A DNA stretch of 5,157 nt from Candidatus Poseidoniaceae archaeon (GTDB taxonomy: Archaea > Thermoplasmatota > Poseidoniia > Poseidoniales > Poseidoniaceae). Numbering within the stretch: position 1 is the stretch's first letter; every line of letters starts with the position of its first letter. Made by a program: the position numbers and the translations under genes. The stretch lies in assembly GCA_023254445.1 (NCBI GenBank), contig JALRLN010000105.1, positions 1 through 5,157 of the forward strand, given 5' to 3'. The notes under the pieces were generated by a model that did not search any database, was not told the origin of the DNA, and worked only from the letters and a program-made list of their open reading frames with translations. Below, piece by piece: positions 1-5,157 of the stretch.

Positions 1-142
1 GCGCGGCGAGCGCTGCTTCCCGGTTCTCTCGGGCACGCCGAAGCATGAAGGCAACGAGCGCAACGAACACGAGGAGCGCAATCACCGTCGCAATGTTGGT
101 GGTTTGCTCGGGGGTCATGGTCGCTGGAGGGGTGGCCGCCAT
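1..142 (-). CDS. Small single-pass membrane protein, N-terminal part only (hypothetical)
   Basis: I do not recognise this protein. The minus-strand frame opens at an ATG at 142, or at a second in-frame ATG at 118, and stays open to the window edge, giving about 47 residues. From the second start, eight polar residues (MTPEQTTN) are followed by a clear hydrophobic span (IATVIALLVFVALVAFM). An arginine- and glutamate-rich stretch (LRRARENREAALAA) comes next. By the positive-inside rule the N terminus lies outside and the charged C-terminal part, possibly helical or coiled-coil, lies in the cytoplasm. It begins 13 nt after the tiaS stop on the same strand, so it is probably co-transcribed as the last visible gene of the operon. 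Neither start has an obvious Shine-Dalgarno sequence. The C terminus is missing, so no function can be given. The antisense plus-strand frame here lacks any protein-like pattern. Confidence 0.6.
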   Translation of the reverse strand, partial: MAATPPATMTPEQTTNIATVIALLVFVALVAFMLRRARENREAALAA

Positions 143-155
143 AGGAAGGTGCCGG

Positions 156-1358
156 TCATTGGTGTTCCGCAAGGTGGGGCGGAACCCCGTTGCGCAGGTC
201 CGGGGCGAGGTGGCGGCGTCGGTCGAGCGGCGGCTGCACCCATGCTGTCGGGGACACCTCAGTTCCGATCCACCGTGAAGGCTCACGGTGGTCGCACGTT
301 CGGCACCGCAAACCCTGCCCTTGCCCAAGCGACTTCATGCGGCGTGCGCAGGCCGGGCAGCGAGGACGTTGGCGGTCACGAAGCGGTCCTGCGACATGCC
401 GAAGGCCCTCAAGGTGAACCGTTCCATCAATCATCATCCCGAGGGCGTGGATGACATCGTCCTTGACGAGCGTGGCGGCCAGCGCAGCGACCGGGCCAGA
501 GGGCCGGAAGGCGACCATCGGTGCCTGGTCGGTGACGAGCGTGACGTGCCCACCACGTCGCACCTGGACATCGGTGACCGTCGCCTCAATCACCGACGTC
601 AAGTGATCGCCGGAGGTTTGGTTGGTCCGATGCAGTTCCCACGCGATGATGGGTTCGGTGGTCGTCGCGTTCAGCAGCGTTTCCACGCCGTTGCTCACGG
701 CTTCAGGCGAGGTGCCCCGCAGGCCGAAGAGCACGGGAGACACGCCGCGTGGCGCCACCAAACCCCGTCCTTTGCGCGGGTCTCGGCAGGCGAAGAGATC
801 TGGATGGTCGTCGAGCGAAGCAAGCACATCGTCGTCAACTTGTCGAGCACCCTTCGCCTCCTTTCGCCAGGCGATGCCCTCCCACGTCGCCCTTTTCCCG
901 TTCCACGCGACCGCGGCAGTGGCTCCAATGCGCCCACGTCCACCGGCACTCCACGTCGCTTTCGGGACGTCCTTGACGTCCACAAGTTCGCGGACGGCGC
1001 GAAGGTAGAAGTCGTGGGGTGGTGGTGAATCAAACCACACCATGCCAGGGTCGCTTGCGCTTTGCTCGCGGTGGTTGTGCGTCGACGTGGTTTTCTTGTT
1101 GCGGAGCGGGAGAACGATGTCCTGCCACGTGCATTCCAGCCACGTCAACCACTCGGTGGGTGAACACTCCACCCGAAGCTCCGCTGCAAGCGCTGCGTTT
1201 CCTCGGGTCCGATGGGGGGCAGCAGGGTACAGCCGCACAAGGCGGGGGGCGTCGACCACGAAGGCCCCATCGGGCAACGCGGCCAAGACCTGATGCATGG
1301 TCCATGTTGTGCATCCTCCGCCCAGGTGGTCGGTGTCGTCGAGTCCAAGCCACCCCAT
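156..1358 (-). CDS. tiaS: tRNA(Ile2) 2-agmatinylcytidine synthetase (agmatidine synthase) TiaS
   Basis: TiaS uses ATP and agmatine to convert C34 of the CAU anticodon of tRNA-Ile2 into agmatidine, so that archaea read AUA as isoleucine and not AUG. The 400-residue protein opens with the family signature: GLDDTDHLGGGCTTW (residues 5-19) holds the DDTD acidic cluster, and a CTT threonine (17 or 18) corresponds to the autophosphorylated threonine of the kinase domain. RLVRLYP and RTRGNAA follow at 39-56. The ferredoxin-like domain carries GRGRIGATAAVAW (140-152), TWEGIAWR (158-165), SPVLFGLRG (207-215) and RTNQTSGDHL (244-253). An OB-fold should fill about 255-330. A zinc ribbon of two CxxC pairs (C334/C337, C352/C355) follows, then a 45-residue tail. 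Length is near the family norm. I chose the ATG at 1358 because the signature begins at once; it lies 4 nt after the upstream HAD stop, with a GGTGA ribosome-binding-like stretch spanning that stop. Upstream in-frame sequence overlaps the HAD gene and is not family-like. Confidence 0.95.
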   Translation of the reverse strand: MGWLGLDDTDHLGGGCTTWTMHQVLAALPDGAFVVDAPRLVRLYPAAPHRTRGNAALAAELRVECSPTEWLTWLECTWQDIVLPLRNKKTTSTHNHREQSASDPGMVWFDSPPPHDFYLRAVRELVDVKDVPKATWSAGGRGRIGATAAVAWNGKRATWEGIAWRKEAKGARQVDDDVLASLDDHPDLFACRDPRKGRGLVAPRGVSPVLFGLRGTSPEAVSNGVETLLNATTTEPIIAWELHRTNQTSGDHLTSVIEATVTDVQVRRGGHVTLVTDQAPMVAFRPSGPVAALAATLVKDDVIHALGMMIDGTVHLEGLRHVAGPLRDRQRPRCPACARRMKSLGQGQGLRCRTCDHREPSRWIGTEVSPTAWVQPPLDRRRHLAPDLRNGVPPHLAEHQ

Positions 1359-1362
1359 GCCT

Positions 1363-1986
1363 TCACCAGACCTCGTCACCACGGTCCTCGTGGTCCAGCA
1401 AGCGATGGAGCACAGGTTGCAAGCCAAGGTCCCGTGGAGCGCGAAAACTTCGCGCCCCGTGCCCGTGTCCGGCCATGAGGTCGCTTCGTCGGTCACCCAC
1501 CATGATGTCCAGCGCTGTTCCCAGCGATGCGGTCGATGGCGGGAGGTCCGTCCGGCCACGGAGGGTGCCCTTCCAACCTGCCGTTCGGATCAGATGGGCA
1601 CCGAGCCTGAGCAAGCCCGATTCCGGTTTCCTGCACCCGCAGCCGTGCCAAGGCGTATGCGGGCAGGTGAGGGTGAGGTCGATGTGGGCCTCCTCATCGT
1701 CCTCGAGGAGCAATTCCGTCAAGCGGTCGTGGATGGCATGGATGCCTGTTTCTGACGTCCATCCTCGGTCAACACCGGACTGATTGGTTACGATGCAAAT
1801 CGCCATTCCCTCCCGTCGGAGACGGGCAATGCCCGACGCTGCGCCAGGGATCAATCGGACTTGGTCGGGATGGGACACGTGGCCGTCAACGCTGAGGTTG
1901 ATCACACCGTCCCTGTCGAGGAAGGCGATGGGTGCCTGTGGCGTGGCTGTCCGCGGCCCCTTCGCGTACGCCAGGGCCCTCCCCAT
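1363..1986 (-). CDS. HAD-superfamily phosphatase, GmhB/HisB-N type (D,D-heptose 1,7-bisphosphate 7-phosphatase-like)
   Basis: This is a HAD hydrolase that should remove a phosphate from a sugar phosphate or similar metabolite through an aspartyl-phosphate intermediate. With the ATG at 1986 it has 207 residues. Motif I is FLDRDGVIN (nucleophile D24, acid/base D26). Motif II is IVTNQSGVDRG (threonine 67). A zinc-binding loop CPH...CGC (C108, H110, C116, C118) runs into RKP with motif III lysine K120, and motif IV is VGDRRSD (D165, D169). The C-x-H/C-x-C zinc loop is typical of the GmhB/HisB-N branch, whose members act on heptose bisphosphate, histidinol phosphate or other substrates; sequence alone does not decide which. 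About 18 extra residues lie between K120 and motif IV compared with E. coli GmhB as I recall it. The open frame continues upstream to a TTG at 2043, but the ATG at 1986 is preferred because it leaves 66 nt for promoters between this gene and the divergent archaeosortase. It is the first gene of the operon, followed by tiaS after 4 nt. Confidence 0.85.
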   Translation of the reverse strand: MGRALAYAKGPRTATPQAPIAFLDRDGVINLSVDGHVSHPDQVRLIPGAASGIARLRREGMAICIVTNQSGVDRGWTSETGIHAIHDRLTELLLEDDEEAHIDLTLTCPHTPWHGCGCRKPESGLLRLGAHLIRTAGWKGTLRGRTDLPPSTASLGTALDIMVGDRRSDLMAGHGHGARSFRAPRDLGLQPVLHRLLDHEDRGDEVW

Positions 1987-2052
1987 GGTTGGAAGGACCG
2001 CTGCTTCTCCTTGAGGTTCACCTCCGTGCCACACAGCCTTCAAAGTGGAGCC
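1987..2052. promoter_or_regulatory. Divergent intergenic region between HAD phosphatase and archaeosortase
   Basis: This 66-nt spacer separates two divergent start codons and must hold, or overlap, the promoters of both the minus-strand operon and the archaeosortase gene. I see no convincing TATA box or BRE; the stretch is GC-rich throughout. A GGAG lies 2 nt before the archaeosortase ATG, which is close for a Shine-Dalgarno site. If the HAD gene used the TTG at 2043, the spacer would shrink to 9 nt. The assignment as a promoter region comes from gene layout only. Confidence 0.4.
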
Positions 2053-2982
2053 ATGAGAGCGTCCGTCATGGCCGGGATGCCCGCCTCCGCCATGCTGGCC
2101 CTGACCGGCGGCATGGTCGTGTTGGCGCTCTCCCTGCTGCGCGTTGGTCCGTTGGCGCGCTTGGCCCTGTTGGGCTGGCCGGCCGTTGGTCTCGGATTTT
2201 TTCTGATGGCGGACGGGTACCTCCAGGAAGGCGACCCCGTTCTAACCGTCATGCTGTCGGCTGCGTTGCCCGCGGGGCTCGGTCTTGCATGGTGGGAATG
2301 GGTTGTCACCGACGAGGACGACCGAGCGGCACTGCATTGGTTTCGAGGTGCTGTGGCCTTTGCAGGCTTGCCGTACCTCGCGACATCGCATGTTCCTTGG
2401 TTGAGCCGTTTGGCCATCGTGTCGATTGCCGCTCAAACCGCATGGATGATGCGGTTCACCGGTGCGGGGGACGTCCAGGTGGGGGAAACGTGGGTCGCCA
2501 CGGCGGACGGCCCCATCGCGTGGTCGTCGTGGGACGGGAACAGGTGGTTTTGGCTCGACCCGGTCGGGGAGTACCCCATTCGCACCGATCTGGTGTGGGC
2601 TGCTGACGGGAGCAGCGTCGGGGTCAACATCGTCCTCGCATGCACGGCCTTGCAATCGATGATCGTGTTTGTTGGCGCGATTGCTGTGCTCAACCTTGGC
2701 TGGCGTCGAAGGCTCCGAGCCCTCCTGCTGACCTTGCCGTTGATCCATGTCCTGAACGTCTTCAGAAACGCCGGGATTGTCTACCTTGACACCGTCCACG
2801 GTTCGGTTCAGGTGCTTGGTCTTCGCATGTTCGACTTCGCACACACCTATGCTGCCCGCGTTGTCGCTTTGTTGGCCATGTATGGGATGGCGCTCGTCAT
2901 GTTTCGATTGCTACCGGAACTCCATTCACACGTGCTTCGTCTGATGCGCCCGCTACGAAAGGCCGTGAAGGGGCGTGCGTGA
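2053..2982 (+). CDS. Archaeosortase family protein (ArtA-like membrane transpeptidase/protease)
   Basis: Archaeosortases are polytopic membrane enzymes that recognise a C-terminal tripartite sorting signal on secreted proteins (PGF-CTERM for ArtA), cleave it and allow attachment of the protein to a lipid. This 309-residue protein has hydrophobic spans at roughly 13-29, 37-53, 62-83, 97-115, 120-133, 200-213, 219-236 and 267-285. The catalytic signature is clear: the cysteine in LACTALQSM (C197), the arginine in NVFRNAGIV (R238) and the histidine in DFAHTYAARV (H264). The C-to-R distance of 41 residues equals that recalled for Haloferax volcanii ArtA (C173, R214). That enzyme's third key residue is an arginine, so H264 or R269 could be the counterpart here. 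The C-terminal FRLLPEL also resembles ArtA. A polar, tryptophan-rich segment (134-190) precedes C197. I chose the ATG at 2053, with GGAG just upstream; ATGs at 2068, 2077 and 2092 are possible. The substrate signal class cannot be told from this window. Confidence 0.88.
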   Translation: MRASVMAGMPASAMLALTGGMVVLALSLLRVGPLARLALLGWPAVGLGFFLMADGYLQEGDPVLTVMLSAALPAGLGLAWWEWVVTDEDDRAALHWFRGAVAFAGLPYLATSHVPWLSRLAIVSIAAQTAWMMRFTGAGDVQVGETWVATADGPIAWSSWDGNRWFWLDPVGEYPIRTDLVWAADGSSVGVNIVLACTALQSMIVFVGAIAVLNLGWRRRLRALLLTLPLIHVLNVFRNAGIVYLDTVHGSVQVLGLRMFDFAHTYAARVVALLAMYGMALVMFRLLPELHSHVLRLMRPLRKAVKGRA

Positions 2983-2983
2983 C

Positions 2984-3505
2984 CTACCGCTCAAACCAGA
3001 CGGTCACTTCGCCGTCCGGCGCCATTGCACGTTCGTCACCAATGCTTCTGGGGACGGAAGCGCGCCCTTCGTGATGCGTGGCCGCCATCAGCCAATCGCG
3101 AAGACCAGGTCCTTCGATGCAGACCTCGAAGGTCCCCCCGAGTGGAGGATGGCCGGGAAGGCCGAACGCGACTTTGCCCGCGAGGGCCGCAACGCGTTCA
3201 AGCCGAAACGAGGTGGTGTCGTTGTCGATCATCATGGTCATCGCGTCGAGCGCCGTGTCAAGGATTCGCTGGTCGCGAATGCACTGCATCATCGTATCGA
3301 GTGGTACGTTCTCGACCGTCACCGTGCAGTCCGCTTCTGTGGGGTAGGCTGCAGAAGGGGGCCACGTCACGTCGGGTGCGTCGGGAAAGAGGCGACGGAA
3401 GGCGTCTGAGATGCGCTGCGGATCGTCCGCCCCACGTATGCGTGTGCTGACGCGGACCCGCAGCCCGTCGTCGACCCCGGTGAGGCGTGGCCGTGGTGTC
3501 GACAT
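2984..3505 (-). CDS. UPF0201 family protein (archaeal, RNA-binding-like), with C-terminal extension
   Basis: The family consists of small archaeal proteins of unproven function with a fold suggesting RNA binding. The 173-residue protein shows the family layout. An N-terminal strand RVRVSTRIRGADDP (16-29) leads to a helix ending in RLFPDA (38-43). Next come an acidic strand around CTVTVENVPLD (60-70), the conserved core IRDQRILDTAL (76-86), a strand TSFRLERVAALAGKVAFG (98-115) with the conserved GKV, and PLGGTFEVCIEGPGLRDWL (121-139). RQRILDTA and the PLG plus DWL ending are the features that made me recognise it. Family members are usually about 140 residues, so the last 30 or so residues, ending in VTVWFER, are an extension. 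The ATG at 3505 is the first start before the homologous region and leaves 57 nt to the divergent glycosyltransferase. Its stop lies one base from the archaeosortase stop, tail to tail. The in-frame continuation up to 4132 is shadow of the glycosyltransferase. Confidence 0.85.
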   Translation of the reverse strand: MSTPRPRLTGVDDGLRVRVSTRIRGADDPQRISDAFRRLFPDAPDVTWPPSAAYPTEADCTVTVENVPLDTMMQCIRDQRILDTALDAMTMMIDNDTTSFRLERVAALAGKVAFGLPGHPPLGGTFEVCIEGPGLRDWLMAATHHEGRASVPRSIGDERAMAPDGEVTVWFER

Positions 3506-3562
3506 TGGCGTGGGTTCCCGCCCCGACTTCTTGACCTTGCCCCGCGAACTCGAACAGACATC
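3506..3562. promoter_or_regulatory. Divergent intergenic region between UPF0201 gene and glycosyltransferase
   Basis: This 57-nt spacer lies between two divergent start codons and by layout should contain promoter elements for both genes. I see no clear TATA box, BRE or Shine-Dalgarno sequence on either strand, so both genes may be leaderless or nearly so. If the glycosyltransferase begins at the later ATG (3593) the spacer is 87 nt. Confidence 0.35.
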
Positions 3563-4615
3563 ATGAAGGCCGGTCCTACCTCCCTTCCCCACATGGCCAA
3601 GCGCATCCACGGTCGCCTCGGCGTCGTGGTGCCCGTGCTGAACGAGGTCCGCGGACTTCGGTTGCTGCTTGAGGACTTGGCGCACCAAACGCTCCCCGCG
3701 GAGATGTATGAGGTGATGGTGCTGGATGGGGGCTCCAGCGACGGCACCGCTGAGATGGTCAAGCAGATGGTTGAGGACGTGCCGTATCGCCTGCAGGTGG
3801 TTGAAAACAAAGGAACCACGGTGCCTCATGCGCGAAACCTTGCCTTGGACCTGCTTCCCGACGACGTCGAGTGGCTCGTGGAACTCATTGGTCACGTGCG
3901 CGTTGACATGGACCATCTTGAGCACCGTGTGGTCGCTTGGGAGGAAGCAGAGGCGGAGCACGGCCCGTCCCTTGCCGCGATGGGCGTGCGCGTGCTCGGC
4001 CCCTTGGAGCGTACCGGGCGGGTCGAGGGTTGGGTGGATGCCGCGCTGCGGTCGCCCTTCGGACGGGGAGGTGGGCAGTTTGCAGCCTTCCACGAAGCAG
4101 GCCCAACCAAGGTCCCGGCCTTTGCCATGCATCGCCGTTCCGCCGTCAAGGACGTTGGAGGATGGGACCCCTCATGGCCAACAAGCCAAGACAGCGACCT
4201 GTCCATGCGGTTGTTGGAAGCCGGTGGCGTCCTGCTTCGTGACCCTCGCCCAACCGTTCGGATGGACCGACGACCGACGCTGAAGCACCATTGGCGCATG
4301 TGCGTTCGCTATGGGTACTGGCGAGGTCGCCTGCTGCGTCGCCATCCGTCGCGGTTGGATCCACGTGAATTTCTGCCGCTGTTTGGTGCGCTCCTGACCA
4401 GCATGCTGTGGTTTTCCTGGCCGAGCGTGGCGTGGGTGCCCGTCAGTGCCTACGTCGTGGTCATTGGGGGAGAGGGCGTGCGCTCTGTCGTCCGTGACCG
4501 GGCGCTCAGCCACGCCTTCGGCGTCCCTCTGGCGTTGCTGCTGCTCCACGCAGGTTTTACCGCTGGCTTGCTGCAGTCCACCTTCGGTTCACCGCCGAGG
4601 GCCCGTGACCGGTGA
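3563..4615 (+). CDS. Family 2 glycosyltransferase with C-terminal membrane segments (ExoA-like)
   Basis: This 350-residue protein should transfer a sugar from a nucleotide-activated or lipid-linked donor on the cytoplasmic side of the membrane, probably for an envelope glycan. The GT-A fold starts with GVVVPVLNE (20-28) and reaches the nucleotide-binding motif LDGGSSDGT (54-62). The helix GTTVPHARNLAL (84-95) follows. Where ExoA-type enzymes usually have R-x-D-G-H, this one has ELIGH (107-111), so the usual metal-binding aspartate is an isoleucine. The acceptor-site motif is WDPSWPTSQDSDL (201-213), with QD (209-210) in place of the common ED; the probable catalytic base D210 remains. RRP (R272-independent) basic sequence and RYGYWRGRLLRRHP lead into three hydrophobic spans at about 270-288, 289-303 and 319-338. 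The start is the ATG at 3563; the ATG at 3593 (residue 11) is also possible, and neither has a Shine-Dalgarno site. The two-span protein downstream is probably in the same transcript. Donor and acceptor are unknown. Confidence 0.88.
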   Translation: MKAGPTSLPHMAKRIHGRLGVVVPVLNEVRGLRLLLEDLAHQTLPAEMYEVMVLDGGSSDGTAEMVKQMVEDVPYRLQVVENKGTTVPHARNLALDLLPDDVEWLVELIGHVRVDMDHLEHRVVAWEEAEAEHGPSLAAMGVRVLGPLERTGRVEGWVDAALRSPFGRGGGQFAAFHEAGPTKVPAFAMHRRSAVKDVGGWDPSWPTSQDSDLSMRLLEAGGVLLRDPRPTVRMDRRPTLKHHWRMCVRYGYWRGRLLRRHPSRLDPREFLPLFGALLTSMLWFSWPSVAWVPVSAYVVVIGGEGVRSVVRDRALSHAFGVPLALLLLHAGFTAGLLQSTFGSPPRARDR

Positions 4616-4660
4616 ACATCCTGCACGAACCTCTATGCCCGTTCCGATGGACGTGGGTGC

Positions 4661-5157
4661 ATGGCTGTGCGCACTGGCGTTGGCGTTGGGATGTTGGTGC
4701 TTCCGACGGTGGTCGGACTTGGCCTCGACACCAACGTCGACCCGCTGCATGCCATGCTGGACGCGGTGGGGTGGTCTCGCTGGGTGCTCTACCCTGCGTT
4801 GGTCGGGGTTGGGCTGCTCCTCTACAGGTCGACCGTTCGAGAACGTGACCACGAACACCGAAGAAGCACGACGTTGCATCGACTTCGTCATGTGTTTCGG
4901 GCAGAGGACGAAGGCCTCTGGGAGGCATCGACGCCCGTGCCGCAGGGAGAATCCCCAACGGCCATGGCCGGTGAACGAGTTGGCGGCCTTACCACGGAAG
5001 GCCCCGAACGGGAAACGGGCGAGGAGGTGGACGTCACGACGCTCACCGGACATCGCTTCACGGTGGAAGGGGATGGTGTGGAGCGCAGCGTTGGTGCGGT
5101 GGTTCCCGAGTCACCCATGGACCGCTTGATCGATGGTGTGCAAGGCTTCTTTTCTGG
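4661..5157 (+). CDS. Hypothetical protein with two membrane spans, C-terminally cut by the window edge
   Basis: I do not recognise this protein. The frame is open from the ATG at 4661 to the window end, giving 165 complete codons with no stop. Two hydrophobic spans, VGVGMLVLPTVVGLGL (7-22) and WVLYPALVGVGLLLY (41-55), are joined by a short polar loop. A strongly basic, histidine-rich stretch (RSTVRERDHEHRRSTTLHRLRH, about 56-77) follows. The positive-inside rule then places the N terminus and the long soluble region in the cytoplasm, with the loop outside. Residues from about 80 are acidic and rich in Gly, Glu, Thr and Val and look partly disordered; a possible small domain (VDVTTLTGHRFTVEGDG) lies near 121-137. 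It begins 45 nt after the glycosyltransferase stop, in the same frame, so it is probably co-transcribed with it. No in-frame ATG or GTG precedes 4661 after that stop. A different-frame start at 4635 gives a plausible first 30 residues but then loses protein character. Confidence 0.6.
   Translation, partial: MAVRTGVGVGMLVLPTVVGLGLDTNVDPLHAMLDAVGWSRWVLYPALVGVGLLLYRSTVRERDHEHRRSTTLHRLRHVFRAEDEGLWEASTPVPQGESPTAMAGERVGGLTTEGPERETGEEVDVTTLTGHRFTVEGDGVERSVGAVVPESPMDRLIDGVQGFFS

Noticed and set aside
288..1028. Long plus-strand open frame of 246 codons
   Set aside because: It is antisense to tiaS, whose family motifs are unmistakable. The translation has no domain-like pattern and is rich in Arg, Pro and His as expected from GC-rich antisense frames.
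1019..1783. Plus-strand open frame of 254 codons
   Set aside because: It is antisense to the start of tiaS and to the HAD phosphatase. Composition is Ser/Arg/Cys-rich and without recognisable motifs.
1987..2043. Longer N terminus for the HAD phosphatase from a TTG at 2043
   Set aside because: It needs a rare start codon and leaves only 9 nt to the divergent archaeosortase ATG. The ATG at 1986 already gives 21 residues before motif I, where GmhB proteins usually start directly. Not excluded, only less likely.
1861..2052. Longer N terminus for the archaeosortase from a TTG at 1861
   Set aside because: The extra 64 residues overlap the N-terminal half of the divergent HAD gene, including its motif I, and show no hydrophobic or family-like pattern.
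3506..4132. Upstream extension of the UPF0201 frame on the minus strand
   Set aside because: It is antisense to the glycosyltransferase, which has strong motifs, and the extension carries no UPF0201-like sequence. The ATG at 3505 fits the family start.
4635..5129. Alternative plus-strand frame starting at 4635 with a hydrophobic N terminus
   Set aside because: The first 25 residues look like a membrane segment, but the rest becomes Arg/Cys/Ser-rich shadow sequence. The frame from 4661 has two clean spans and a consistent soluble region. A frameshift joining the two cannot be ruled out from one sequence.
1..5157. CRISPR array, tRNA or rRNA gene, insertion sequence, long direct or inverted repeat, U-tract terminator
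   Set aside because: I read both strands for these and saw no repeated spacer pattern, cloverleaf, transposase motif, or poly-T tract after a stop codon. Short GGCGTTGGCGTTGG-type repeats near 4676 are codon-level coincidences.

Overview
The window looks like ordinary chromosomal DNA from a GC-rich archaeon, densely packed with genes and with almost no intergenic space. The archaeal assignment rests on three protein types seen in translation: TiaS, the tRNA-Ile2 agmatidine synthetase found only in archaea; a UPF0201-type RNA-binding-like protein; and an archaeosortase. High GC, very short spacers and few Shine-Dalgarno sequences would suit a marine Euryarchaeote such as Marine Group II (Poseidoniales). 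That lineage call is an inference and has not been tested.

Layout, left to right. On the minus strand is a probable operon, read from right to left: a GmhB/HisB-N-type HAD phosphatase (1986-1363), then tiaS (1358-156, only 4 nt after the phosphatase stop), then a small single-span membrane protein (142 to beyond position 1, cut by the window edge). Divergent to this, on the plus strand, is an archaeosortase (2053-2982). It meets, tail to tail with one base between the stop codons, a UPF0201 family protein on the minus strand (3505-2984). Divergent again, after a 57-nt spacer, is a membrane-anchored family 2 glycosyltransferase (3563-4615). It is followed by an unrecognised protein with two membrane spans (4661 to beyond 5157, cut by the window edge).

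Functional themes. Two genes serve translation or RNA biology (tiaS, UPF0201). The others point to the cell envelope: the archaeosortase should process surface proteins carrying a C-terminal sorting signal, and the glycosyltransferase probably builds an envelope glycan or lipid-linked sugar. The HAD phosphatase could make a heptose precursor for such a glycan, but its substrate cannot be read from sequence. No substrate protein of the archaeosortase is visible here.

I found no rRNA, tRNA, CRISPR array, insertion sequence or long repeat. I do not see a clearly new multi-gene system. The best leads are the glycosyltransferase with a non-canonical metal-binding motif, the archaeosortase with its tryptophan-rich loop before the catalytic cysteine, and the unrecognised protein next to the glycosyltransferase.
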